A stretch of DNA of 64,000 nt. Origin: Ostrinia nubilalis. Its lineage: Eukaryota > Arthropoda > Insecta > Lepidoptera > Crambidae. The stretch's first letter is position 1, and every line of letters begins with the position of its first letter. Both the position numbers and the translations under genes were made by a program. The stretch spans positions 913,001-977,000 of the forward strand of contig NC_087106.1 of NCBI RefSeq assembly GCF_963855985.1, read 5' to 3'. The notes under the pieces are model-generated. The model was not told the DNA's origin, made no database searches, and worked only from the letters and a program-made list of their open reading frames with translations. Shown here one piece after another: positions 55,510 to 64,000 of this stretch.

Positions 55510-58389
55510 TCAGTAGATTTCATTTTGTAAATCTAATAAATGCTTCTTCAACTGTATTTTAAAGGTGTGTCTCACTTTCAGTGCACGCAATGGTGGGGGC
55601 AAATCGTTCCAGCATCGAGACGCTGCAAATCTAAACGATCCTCGAAATGCCGCTGTACGATGTCTCGGTGTGAGGAAGACGTGAGTAATCACCCTTCTCT
55701 TATGCTCACTGCGACAAGGTGCACGGACTAGCTTGTCTAAGAGATATTGCGGCCGTCCTGTATTAATGACGCCGAACAACATTGTCGCCAAGTGCAACTT
55801 TCTACGGGCCTCCATCTTCATCTGATTGGCTGCATTGAGGAATGGCGTAACATGAGACCGTGGCGGGACATGGAAGCAGAAGCGAGCACATGCATTTTGA
55901 ACCCGCTGCAACAACTTCGCTGAACTTGCTAACAGACAGGGCCCATAAACTGTGTCACAATAGTTTAGCTTAGACAATACAAGAGCCTCACAAAGAGTTA
56001 TCCTAAGCTTTTCACTCAAATAAGGTCTTATTCTGTATAGGAGCTTCAACCTATAAAAACAATTTCTTGCACATTCAGTCACATGTTTTTCAAACCTGAG
56101 ATGGCTGTCAAACACCAGTCCCAAGTTCCTGGCTTCTTCAACCAACATTATGGGCTCCCCATTTAGTTTGACAGTGAAGCTGTCAATCTTAGCAGTGTTT
56201 TTTGGAGTCCCTATTAGCATAAGCTTGGACTTTTTGGGATTTAAGGTGAGGCAGTTTTCAAAGCACCAGGCCGAAATGCTAAGTAAATCCTTGTTTAGCA
56301 TAGCCATAGCTTCGCACTGGTCAGAAGGAGCGAATGAAAGGTATAGCTGCAAGTCATCTGCATACAAGTGATAGCGACAGTGCGCAATATGTTTTACAAT
56401 ATCAGCACTGTACAAGATGTAAAGAATTGGCCCCAAGATCGAACCTTGTGGGACCCCGCGACTTACCGGCAGAGAGCGTGAACGAACTTTTTTTCCATTG
56501 CTCAGCCTCAGTTCGACATATTGACTCCGTCCGCTCAGATAACTATGGAACCATTTTACAGTGAGGTGATCAAGACCGTAGTAGCTGAGTTTCGACAGCA
56601 ACAACGATGTGTTGATTGAGTCGAAAGCCCGAGAAAAATCAAGAAGCACTAATGCTGACACCATCCCCTGATCTTGACCCGCAAGAAGGCTATCCACAAC
56701 GTCCGCCAAAGCGGTCGCCGTGCTGTGTCCCCTGCGGAAACCTGATTGTGAACCTGGTAATATGTTGTACTTCTCCAAGTATGTGGTTAGCTGCTTGCAT
56801 ACTATTCTCTCCAAGACCTTGGAAAGGCATGGAAGGATACTAACAGGTCGAAGATCCTGCACCGATGCCGGCTGGTTGGTCTTAGGCAATGGCGTCACCG
56901 CTGCCACTTTCCAGTCCTCGGGAAACGTTCCTTGCTGTAGTGAGCAATTAATAATAGTTGTCAAGGCCTCGAGTGAGTGCGGCAAGGTGAGAAGCAAAGC
57001 ATCCAGTGCCAGGCCATCGTTTCCCTGTGCGTTCGACCTCAGCCCCCCAACAACCTCCAGCACCTCCCTGCTAGTTACAGTTTGGAGAGAAAAAACAGCC
57101 TTGGGATTATACCTATTATGCTCATAAAAAGATAATGTAGAAATCGATACTTCATTTGAGCCTGGTATGTGTAGAAAGTGCTGATTTATAACATTAGGTT
57201 CATTAAACTCTGGTGGCAGCTCATTAGTCCTCTCATTATTTGGAAGCACCGTATTTTTGAGATTCTTCCACAGTTTCTTTGAGTTACCTATGTTATTATT
57301 TATATATTTTTCAAAGTAACATTTTTTCTCCCTTTCCATCGCCTCAAGTACTACTCGTCTCATTCTTCCGTAACATTCTTTCAAATTTGACGTTTTGAGT
57401 TTTTTATATCTATTGTGATAATTATCCCTAATACGCATCATTGTTCTGACAGTGTCTGTTATCCACGGGTGGGGAGGATGTTTAAACTTTTTGGTAGTTA
57501 TTGGGGCATGTAAATCCATCAATCCGACAGTGCATGATGTGAATGCCTGTACCAGATGATTAACCTCATTAATTTTCCTAAAATTGTTCCACTGAATGGC
57601 ACTGAGATCCGAATTCAGCCGTTCAAGCAGAATGTTCTTAAACGGTCTATATGTCACCCATCTAGGACTTGGTATGTTCACTTTAATCTTGACTTCTGCC
57701 AGTATCATGGCATGCCCACCTCGATCTGGTGAGTGCCTAACTGTCAGTTTTGGAACCCGAACATCCGTGCACACAACATCTATTAAAGTGGCACTATGGT
57801 CTGTGAAGTGGGTGGGTTCTTTGACAATTTGACTTAAATTCAGACTCTCAATGAATTGTGCGAAGGCTCTATACCCACGGCCGCTGACATCAAGGAGATT
57901 GATGTTGAAGTCTCCCACCAATATCAAGCCGTCAGAGTGCGAGAAGGAGGTGACCGATTCAGTGATAGCGTCTAGGAATATATTTACGTCTAGCCAGGGT
58001 GGTCTATATGCAGTTCCCACGACTATATTCTGCTGGTGTGAGCGAACTTTCAGCCACATTTGTTCGACAGATGGTATAGACGCAGGACATTCCAGTCGGC
58101 TGACATTTAAACCCCTACGTATATAAAAACCAACCCCCCCTCCCCGACCCCCCCGAACTTGATCCGGCCTCGGAATATGTCTCAGACGATAGCCAGACAA
58201 TTTTGGCGCCCTATCCCCCTCACCCAATCGCAACCAGGTCTCATTGATGGCCATAATATCTGGAGCCAGTTCCATCATTGCAGCAGTAAATTCATCATGC
58301 CCTGTGCAGAGAGACCCTGCATTATATAACCCTATCAACAGATTCTTTAGCTTAAGGCCTGTAATTTGGGATATGTATACAAACACCAA
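55510..58389 (-). CDS. LINE ORF2: apurinic endonuclease and reverse transcriptase
   Basis: 959 residues from the GTG/ATG region at 58389. The endonuclease spans about residues 15-235, with LYNAGSL, INETWL, GTAYRPPW, LVGDFNI and a DHSATLIDVVCTD block, the latter standing for the usual SDH end. The reverse transcriptase spans about 460-760, with PVSILPCLSKVLE, SGFRRGHSTATAL, LLDFSRAFDSI, RGVPQGSILGP and the catalytic YADDLQLYLS. A C-terminal thumb follows (LVFDSHLRFEKHV, LNYCDTVYGP), and the end is CWNDLPPPLR-type sequence. The protein nicks target DNA and copies its own RNA there. No stop or shift is visible, so the copy may be recently active. Confidence 0.95.
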   Translation of the reverse strand: MVFVYISQITGLKLKNLLIGLYNAGSLCTGHDEFTAAMMELAPDIMAINETWLRLGEGDRAPKLSGYRLRHIPRPDQVRGGRGGGVGFYIRRGLNVSRLECPASIPSVEQMWLKVRSHQQNIVVGTAYRPPWLDVNIFLDAITESVTSFSHSDGLILVGDFNINLLDVSGRGYRAFAQFIESLNLSQIVKEPTHFTDHSATLIDVVCTDVRVPKLTVRHSPDRGGHAMILAEVKIKVNIPSPRWVTYRPFKNILLERLNSDLSAIQWNNFRKINEVNHLVQAFTSCTVGLMDLHAPITTKKFKHPPHPWITDTVRTMMRIRDNYHNRYKKLKTSNLKECYGRMRRVVLEAMEREKKCYFEKYINNNIGNSKKLWKNLKNTVLPNNERTNELPPEFNEPNVINQHFLHIPGSNEVSISTLSFYEHNRYNPKAVFSLQTVTSREVLEVVGGLRSNAQGNDGLALDALLLTLPHSLEALTTIINCSLQQGTFPEDWKVAAVTPLPKTNQPASVQDLRPVSILPCLSKVLERIVCKQLTTYLEKYNILPGSQSGFRRGHSTATALADVVDSLLAGQDQGMVSALVLLDFSRAFDSINTSLLLSKLSYYGLDHLTVKWFHSYLSGRSQYVELRLSNGKKVRSRSLPVSRGVPQGSILGPILYILYSADIVKHIAHCRYHLYADDLQLYLSFAPSDQCEAMAMLNKDLLSISAWCFENCLTLNPKKSKLMLIGTPKNTAKIDSFTVKLNGEPIMLVEEARNLGLVFDSHLRFEKHVTECARNCFYRLKLLYRIRPYLSEKLRITLCEALVLSKLNYCDTVYGPCLLASSAKLLQRVQNACARFCFHVPPRSHVTPFLNAANQMKMEARRKLHLATMLFGVINTGRPQYLLDKLVRAPCRSEHKRRVITHVFLTPRHRTAAFRGSFRFAASRCWNDLPPPLRALKVRHTFKIQLKKHLLDLQNEIY

Positions 58390-58925
58390 TATCGGGATAT
58401 CAAAATGTCATTAATAATTGTGATAACTGTAAATATAAACAAATAAAAGGAACAGGAATTAATGTAGAAAATTAGGTTAAGAGATATGTCATTAATTATA
58501 TAATTCAAGATACGAACTAGATAAACACAAGAAATGTAATAAGATTGAATTATGTCATGCAAAAAAATACGACCATTATTTGAGTCAATAATTAAATGTA
58601 TAATAATAAGTTTATGAACAAATTGAATTATTAATTGACACAAAATTACACTCCTGTGTACATGCATTAATGTATTTAAAGAACTATAGTTTAAAATAAA
58701 TAAATAATACAATGGATTACAATTAATTCCATCCATCACGACTGTTTCTATGGCAAACCAGTGCATTTGGAATTGATACAAAACATAAATCACATTAATA
58801 ACTATAACATCAAATAGAAGAGAAACAAATACAGGTATATTTTTGAAAATTAAATCAGTTGAATTTATCATTCTCGCACATATTATTATGTCAAATATTT
58901 TTTTATAATTGCAGGTCCCAATTAG
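58390..58925 (-). other. AT-rich spacer between LINE ORF1 and ORF2
   Basis: 535 bp, strongly AT-rich. One minus-strand frame (58347-58871) is open for 174 residues and encodes a string of hydrophobic segments, but composition alone explains this and it overlaps the ORF2 start in another frame. I read it as non-coding. It could also be an intron-like or internal-initiation region. Confidence 0.5.
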
Positions 58926-60035
58926 TCATATTGACGGTGAACCAAACACCCGCTCAAGATCTCCCAGCGACCGGAGTTGAAACACTTGCGCACCGTCGCT
59001 CTTGCGAGCGAATATGCGCCCACGCCTGGTCCAGGAGTACCTCCACTGCAGCCTGCGGCACTCCTCGCGCACCCGGTGGAATAGCTGACGGTTGGAGCGC
59101 GTCAGGCGCTCGTTGATGAACACACGCGCGCCGCCCTCGCCAGCCAGACCGCGTCGCACGCGCGCGGCGCGCAGCAGCTCGTCGCGCAGGTGGCGCCGCG
59201 CCAGCCGCACCACCACGCGGCGCGCGCGCCCGCCCGCCTCGGCCGGCGGCGCGCCCACGCGCTCCGCGAACACCACGTCCCGCTCGTCCAGCGCCACGCC
59301 CAGGCGCCCGGCGAGCACGGCGACGCTGTGGAGGACGTTCTCCCCCTTCTCCTCCGGGAGGTGGCCGATCTCCAAGTCGGCGACGAGCGCCTCCTGGTCC
59401 CGCTCGTTGAGTTCCAACTTGAGCTCCGATATCGTTCGCTCCATCTGCGCGAGCGTCTCCGACCCGGGCGCCGAGCTGATCGTCGCCTGACGGGACTCCA
59501 CCGCCTCGAGTCTCTGCTCAATGTCGCCCAGGCGTTCGTCGTGAGCGTCGACCCTGCGCTCGCACAACGATACTCTGCCGATCAGTGTGTCGATCTGGGC
59601 CCGCACGGATCTGAACTCGTCGCGCATCTCCTCGCGAAGTTGCCTGATCTCCAAGAAGAGCGCCTGCACATCCGTCACCTCCATAGTGATGTTCAGAGCA
59701 GTAGCGTTCGGATTCTCCTGACCGTCCCGCTCCAACATAGAGGCGTCGAGACTGGTGGGGCTCATGGTGGCGGCCCCCCTCCGCATCGTAACACCGTCTG
59801 CAGCAGCGCGGACCGGCGTCTCAGTGTTGTCCCTCTTGGGCTGCTTACTGACGCATGTGACGCACCTCCACGCATCCCTACGCTCACCAACCAATGTGCC
59901 GTGGAAGCGCCTTTCAGTAACGCCGGCACACTTCAGGTCGAAGAATTCCTTGCAGAGGTGGCACGCTAGCCACCTTCTGCTATCTTCAATTGGCTCGAAA
60001 CATCCACCACAGATTTTTCTATTTTGAAGCGACAT
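58926..60035 (-). CDS. LINE ORF1: zinc-finger, coiled-coil RNA-binding protein
   Basis: The likely start is the ATG at 60035 (MSLQNRKICGGCFEP). The longer frame to 60095 adds only a phenylalanine-rich stretch that reads like untranslated sequence. The N-terminus has a PHD-like cysteine cluster (CGGCF, CHLC, C, CVTC within residues 9-62). A long coiled coil follows (about residues 115-235), then a basic C-terminal domain resembling the trimerisation/FP25K-like part of LINE ORF1 proteins (LARRHLRDELLRAARVRRG, then VFINERLT). The protein coats the LINE RNA. It is very GC-rich, especially at 59090-59480. Confidence 0.85.
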   Translation of the reverse strand: MSLQNRKICGGCFEPIEDSRRWLACHLCKEFFDLKCAGVTERRFHGTLVGERRDAWRCVTCVSKQPKRDNTETPVRAAADGVTMRRGAATMSPTSLDASMLERDGQENPNATALNITMEVTDVQALFLEIRQLREEMRDEFRSVRAQIDTLIGRVSLCERRVDAHDERLGDIEQRLEAVESRQATISSAPGSETLAQMERTISELKLELNERDQEALVADLEIGHLPEEKGENVLHSVAVLAGRLGVALDERDVVFAERVGAPPAEAGGRARRVVVRLARRHLRDELLRAARVRRGLAGEGGARVFINERLTRSNRQLFHRVREECRRLQWRYSWTRRGRIFARKSDGAQVFQLRSLGDLERVFGSPSI

Positions 60036-60250
60036 TGTCTTAGTAAAGAAGAAAGGAGACAACAACAAAAAATAAACAAAAAAAAAAAAAGGCAAAAATA
60101 AAGTTTCAAGTGAGACTCGAACCGTGGTGCGCTGGGTTTGACCGGCCGTGTTAGCCGTTGCGTCAAAGTCTCTTGTGAGTCACGGACGAACTAAACAGTT
60201 GTACTTGACACTACTGTGGACGCAAGTGGTATTTGTGTCGGGTATACACA
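60036..60250 (-). other. Probable LINE 5' region with a B-box-like sequence
   Basis: The minus strand contains GGTTCGAGTCTC (about 60122-60111), close to the polymerase III B box, preceded by a tRNA-like segment. A tRNA T-stem does not form, so no tRNA gene is called. It could be part of a SINE or the LINE promoter. Confidence 0.35.
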
Positions 60251-60861
60251 ATCAAAATTGTTTCACATACACCAACACATATTGTCACTTCAAGTCGATA
60301 ACTCACTTTTTGCAAAATATATTTGCTAATAACACTCACTGCAACCTTATTGTTTACGAATCGAATTCACTGATTGGAGGTCCATGTCCTTACAATTAAA
60401 ATGGTGTATAGTAACTTTGATTTAGATTATTATTTTCACTCCTATTTATCAAAATTGCGCGGAGCGTCTTTATACAGTCTAACTAGGTAAAGCGCCACCT
60501 AACATCATGCCTGTTTCACTTATGTGTGGCAGTAGAAATCTACTGCCGTCTTCAACACCCAAAACCTAACACTACACTGAATTACCTACGTTACGCAACC
60601 AATGTACTGTTACTGTACCGATCGCAATTCGGTATGAAATTAATATTTGCAGTGATAACCGGTTTCCCACTCCACACCATACACACGATGAACTTTACAA
60701 TGTCAATATTACACAAGAAAAATGAAGACTCTATTTATCTATGTGTAGTGTATATCACCAAAAGAAAACAAAGAAGTAAAGGGGAAAAGTTTCCAAGCCC
60801 ATTTTTCATTTGGAAATGAATTAGATTAAATAGGTAGTGGATAATAATAAAGTAGGTAGTG
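60251..60861. other. Non-coding gap
   Basis: Short open frames (for example 60526-60819) show no family features. Nothing else is supported. Confidence 0.4.
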
Positions 60862-60957
60862 GATTTGATTGATTTTCGGACAAAACCAGATGGAAATTTC
60901 AAGTTTATTATGGTTTACCAAGATCATTTAACAAAATTTGTGTTGTTATACGCGCGT
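60862..60957 (+). pseudogene. Integrase core scrap
   Basis: DLIDFRTKPDGNFKFIMVYQ followed by DHLTKFVLLYAR is the first catalytic-Asp strand region of a retroviral-type integrase, as found in Gypsy elements and Ginger-type DNA transposons. It breaks off near 60960. Confidence 0.7.
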
Positions 60958-61333
60958 TATTTAAGAGAGCGACTGATGCGGCCTACCATTTGAATAAATA
61001 AGATCATCGTGCGTGCATTCTTCAATTTGATACGGGAGGGTAATACCCTAGGGCAAATGCCAATAATGTTATAAGTGAGCTTGCCAGTCTTTGGCCATAA
61101 CTCAAAATTGTGCACGGAAACCCCTTGAACGTTCCAATCAAGACCAGTTCCAGTGCAGCGAACTTTGCGTTTTAAAAAGAAGACATTTTTATCCATGGTC
61201 ATTTACTCAATGGGGATTGCGAAACCCAACGATTCGATTTTGATTTAGAAAGAAAGAAACATTTTATGATTTACTTTCATTTACTTATGCAAAAATTGTA
61301 TAAACCACTGATCGTGTGGATTTCTCAGTCACG
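60958..61333. other. Gap before the split mariner-like gene
   Basis: A minus-strand frame (60957-61202) shows no recognised family. The left end of the mariner-like element should lie here, but I cannot locate its inverted repeat without the right end. Confidence 0.35.
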
Positions 61334-61401
61334 ATGTCGCAGTGGTCGGGTGAGCATCGCGCGTTCGCTATCGAAGCGTTTTTCAAGAGCCCCGTTTCTT
61401 A
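61334..61401 (+). pseudogene. Mariner-like transposase, first 22 codons (split by DD82E element)
   Basis: ATG at 61334 starts MSQWSGEHRAFAIEAFFK, the usual N-terminus of the first helix-turn-helix of this transposase group. It is cut at TA (61400-61401) by the element at 61402. The reading continues in frame at 63680 as YVLARRQFCSHFN. Confidence 0.85.
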
Positions 61402-63677
61402 CAGGCCGCGGCACGAAACTCTAGCCACAACTCTAGCGCTGACCGTTATTGCGTAGAAGTCAAAAATAAGGTGTCTGGGGTGGAATACAGGGGTGAAGGG
61501 CGGGAGTGCGACGCGCCAGTTGGCTCTCCAGTCGTACTCCGTCATCCGTACTGCCCTGTACGTCCCGCGCACTTCCAGTGTACAGTCGCGTTCTAAATTG
61601 TTTTGTTGTCATTGTTAATTTTTGTTGCTGTTTTGTTGATTTCTTTGTTGTGTTTGTTAGTTAATTAACTGTTTTTATTTAGTTTTAACAGTTTTTAAAC
61701 AGTGAAAATGCCGAGAAGAAATACTGTTTTGAGAAGACAGGCACGGAAAATGGTGTATGACGTGCATTGTTTTTTGAAAAGGGAATCTAATGAGTTCATT
61801 GATTTCTTGAAACAAATCCAAAGTGAAATTGGCGAAGCTACGAGTATTTTACTCGATTCGGGCAGCACTGTACATTTAAGCCAAATAAAACAAACTGCAG
61901 AAGTTATTCAGGCGGGAAATATTAAATTAAAAAGTATAATTAGTGACTTGGGGAAAATTCAAAAAAGGACAGCTGAGTCTACTAAAACGTCCATAGCAAC
62001 GGTAAGGAAAATCTCCACTGAAGCCAATAGTTTCGATTTATTATCAGTATTTAGAACACCAGGCAAAAAACGCTCTAGATCAAAACCGGTCACAGATATT
62101 TATAACTTCGATCAAGAAGTAATAAAGAGGTGCATACATAACTTTCATAGGACAAATAATGAACTTCCCACCGTCGGAAACCTAAAGAAGAAGTTAGAGG
62201 AAGATATAAATTTCAAAGGCTCAGAACGAAGTCTTCGACGAATAATTAAGAGTTTAGGGTTTCGGTGGAAAGATACTGAAAACAACCGAAAAGTGCTTAT
62301 TGAAACTTCAAACATACGTTTGCAACGTATCGAATACTTACGCAAAATAAAACAATATCGCCAAGAGGAAAGGCCTATCGTATATACAGATGAATCTAAC
62401 GTAGATTCATCGCACTCTTCTCCAAAAGCCTGGACCGATGGTACTACTAAAGGTCTCAAAAAACCTATCTCCAAAGGACAGCGGGTGGTCATTGTCCACG
62501 CAGGATCAGAGGCTGGGTTCATAGCGAACGCACTGCTAACTTTTAAAGCTGGTGCGAAATCAGGCGACTACCACGACAATATGAACTACGAAAACTATGA
62601 AAAATGGCTGCGGACACAGTTAATGCCGAACTTACCGCCTAATTTCGTCGTGGTAGTCGACAACGCATCATACCATAATAAGCAATGGGACCTCGCACCA
62701 ACTTCTAATTCAAAAAAAGCTGACATGCAGGCTTGGCTTACTGAAAAGGGCATACAATATGAGGAAACTCTATTAAAACCTCAATTATACAATTTAATAC
62801 GGGCTAACAAAGATAGATTTAAAACATTTTCAATTGACAGGATACTAGCAGAGCAAGGGCATCAAGTGCTAAGACTGCCACCATACCACCCAGATCTAAA
62901 TCCTATCGAAATGGCATGGTCTGACATAAAGCAATATGTAGGCAGAAAAAATGTGAAGTGGAGTGTTGTTAAATGTATAGAGCTGATCCAAGAAAAAGTT
63001 TTGCTGATGGGTGCTTGGGATTGGAGGAAGTTATGCCAAAAGGTAAAGGACATAGAAGAGCAACATGCCAAGAGTGACCATATCGTGGATTTGGTTACAG
63101 AAGAATTCATCATTCGCGTTGATGGTGACAGTTCAGATTATAGCCTTGGTGAGTCTGATGACGATGACGCTGCTAGTGCCGACGACCGAAGCAGCCCTGA
63201 GCCCGGGCCCTCAGTCAGCAAAAGGCCCTGTCGAGTTACCGTTGAAGGTGTGATACCATTTTCTGATTCGGACTAGATATAAATAACGGCACCTACTGGA
63301 CAGACAGGAGAATGCGGCGTCTGATGTCCACACCCTACCGAACTCTCAGGTTTCCTCTATCCTGAGAGGAGACTTCAGTATTCATAATTATGTAATTCGA
63401 GCTAGACTAGACTTGGTATCTAAAATAAAAATTGACAAATTCGATAATGTATTTATTTTTCTACTCCCCATAACCTTGTTAAAAATGATATTGTAGGTAA
63501 CATGAAATGGTCGTTTTTACATTTTGTTCACCGCTAGACTTACTATTTGACATTATTTTGCTATTATTAATTAAATAATTACACTAGATACTAATTTGTA
63601 TTGCGTGCGCGACGGTATCCATGCGCAGCTATCCCCTCCACGTTTCTTTCAGCGCTAGAGTTACGTGCCGCGATCTG
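61402..63677 (+). mobile_element. Apparently intact Tc1/mariner-superfamily transposon, DD82E type
   Basis: The left end CAGGCCGCGGCACGAAACTC and the complement of the right end CAGATCGCGGCACGTAACTC match over about 24 bp. AACTCTAGC is duplicated inside the left end. TA flanks both sides (61400-61401 and 63678-63679). Length is 2276 bp. Removing it and one TA restores the transposase frame of the element it hit. It contains one long uninterrupted transposase gene. Confidence 0.95.
61708..63276 (+). CDS. DD82E transposase
   Basis: ATG at 61708, 522 residues. The N-terminal 130 or so residues are helical and basic. A helix-turn-helix follows near residues 150-200 (LPTVGNLKKKLEEDINFKGS, then RSLRRIIKSLGFRWK). 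The DDE catalytic core comes next: YTDESN (first Asp, about 231), VVVVDNASYH (second Asp, about 315), and PPYHPDLNPIEMAW (Glu, about 398). Exactly 82 residues separate the second Asp and the Glu, far more than in Tc1 or mariner (34-41). The C-terminus is an acidic, serine-rich tail (SDDDDAASADD). No stop or frameshift is present. From memory this spacing corresponds to the DD82E group named Sailor. The gene probably encodes a functional enzyme. Confidence 0.93.
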   Translation: MPRRNTVLRRQARKMVYDVHCFLKRESNEFIDFLKQIQSEIGEATSILLDSGSTVHLSQIKQTAEVIQAGNIKLKSIISDLGKIQKRTAESTKTSIATVRKISTEANSFDLLSVFRTPGKKRSRSKPVTDIYNFDQEVIKRCIHNFHRTNNELPTVGNLKKKLEEDINFKGSERSLRRIIKSLGFRWKDTENNRKVLIETSNIRLQRIEYLRKIKQYRQEERPIVYTDESNVDSSHSSPKAWTDGTTKGLKKPISKGQRVVIVHAGSEAGFIANALLTFKAGAKSGDYHDNMNYENYEKWLRTQLMPNLPPNFVVVVDNASYHNKQWDLAPTSNSKKADMQAWLTEKGIQYEETLLKPQLYNLIRANKDRFKTFSIDRILAEQGHQVLRLPPYHPDLNPIEMAWSDIKQYVGRKNVKWSVVKCIELIQEKVLLMGAWDWRKLCQKVKDIEEQHAKSDHIVDLVTEEFIIRVDGDSSDYSLGESDDDDAASADDRSSPEPGPSVSKRPCRVTVEGVIPFSDSD

Positions 63678-64000
63678 TACGTACTCGCTCGCCGACAGTT
63701 TTGTTCACATTTCAATATTCGACGGATAAGCGATGGACTGAGTGTGAATTTAATTCGTTCGTGGGTGGAGAGGTTCCGCGCAACTGCTTCGGCTATGAAC
63801 ACACCACGGCCAGGGCCTAGTCGATCGTCAAGGACCCCTGAAAACATCGCACTGGTGGAACGGAGTTTACGTGAAAATGCACGACTTTCAATACGGAAAA
63901 GGGCAGCTTCACTGGGACTTCCAAGTGCGTATGTTCATGAATTTTTGAAAAATGATATGAAGTTTCATCCTTTTAAAATTCAAATCACTCAAGAATTAAA
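63678..64000 (+). pseudogene. Mariner-like transposase, continuation (runs off the window)
   Basis: The frame resumes after the TA as YVLARRQFCSHFNIRR, with NLIRSWVERFRATASAM, then SSRTPENIALVERSL and SIRKRAASLGLPSAYVHEFL. These are the paired helix-turn-helix domain of a mariner-group transposase. The frame is open to the last base. Its catalytic half lies beyond the window, so its group and integrity cannot be judged. Confidence 0.85.

Larger units (their letters stand above)
54593..60250 (-). mobile_element. Near-complete LINE with ORF1 and ORF2
   Basis: The minus strand carries ORF1, a spacer, ORF2, and a roughly 0.9-kb 3' untranslated region ending in a (TTTC)n tail (GAAAGAAAG on the plus strand at 54593-54613). 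Both proteins are open throughout. The organisation fits Jockey/CR1-like elements of insects. The 5' end is not fixed. The 3' untranslated region (54620-55509) is AT-rich and contains A-runs. Base composition varies sharply: ORF1 is very GC-rich and the flanking spacer very AT-rich. Confidence 0.85.

Noticed and set aside
58347..58871. 174-residue hydrophobic frame that could be taken for a membrane protein
   Set aside because: The region is very AT-rich, so hydrophobic codons arise by composition. It overlaps ORF2 out of frame and has no recognisable domain.
59102..59969. Long plus- and minus-strand arginine-rich frames in the GC-rich part of LINE ORF1
   Set aside because: They are shadows of ORF1 in GC-rich sequence, and ORF1 itself has the domain evidence.
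60103..60165. tRNA-like sequence with a B box
   Set aside because: The T-stem and acceptor stem do not pair, so it is not called as a tRNA gene.

Overview
The window reads as insect DNA, most likely from a moth or butterfly (Lepidoptera). This is an inference from AT-rich intergenic DNA, short interspersed repeats and LINE tails of lepidopteran type, an errantivirus with an env gene, and mariner/Tc1, hAT and PIF/Harbinger elements. I see no convincing single-copy host gene, tRNA, rRNA or CRISPR array. Almost everything is mobile or viral in origin, nested several layers deep, so the locus looks like heterochromatin or a transposon graveyard.

Layout. 1-3435: a decayed minus-strand SWIM/YqaJ-nuclease gene, a SINE-like repeat, a copia gag remnant and the first half of a Gypsy reverse transcriptase. 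3436-16553: a minus-strand errantivirus-like endogenous retrovirus with 265/267-bp LTRs, GTAC target duplication, tRNA-Leu-type primer site, gag, a textbook -1 frameshift signal, pol and env. It split the Gypsy RT, whose second half resumes at 16554. Its pol is broken by a LINE fragment (about 5875-6250), and its leader carries a 3.9-kb TA-flanked DNA element (11881-15769) that itself holds a 458-bp element and a decayed Harbinger. 17329-25290 and 27235-32346: two copies of one segmental duplication containing Gypsy gag pieces, a solo LTR and an unrecognised coding segment. Copy 1 is interrupted by a LINE holding another DNA element; copy 2 carries a 670-bp insertion. Between the copies lie an 876-bp foldback element and a hAT-like coding scrap.

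32347-48536: the most striking part. Seven head-to-tail copies (about 2028-bp unit) of the N-terminal half of a non-segmented negative-strand RNA virus L polymerase are joined directly to the end of duplication copy 2. The first copy is 5'-truncated, the fifth carries a hAT element (with two nested MITEs) and a LINE, and the last has extra viral 3' sequence and reads in frame into Gypsy zinc-knuckle/protease sequence.

49027-54590: transposon scraps, including a DD41D mariner inserted in frame-restorable fashion into a copia RNase H. 54593-60250: a near-complete minus-strand LINE with ORF1 and ORF2. 60251-64000: an integrase scrap, then an apparently intact DD82E-type Tc1/mariner-superfamily transposon (61402-63677) inserted into the transposase gene of another mariner-like element that runs off the window.

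The genes do not form a pathway. Their relations are insertional, and the nesting order gives a relative chronology: Gypsy before errantivirus before LINE and DNA elements; viral array amplified before the hAT and LINE insertions in its fifth unit.
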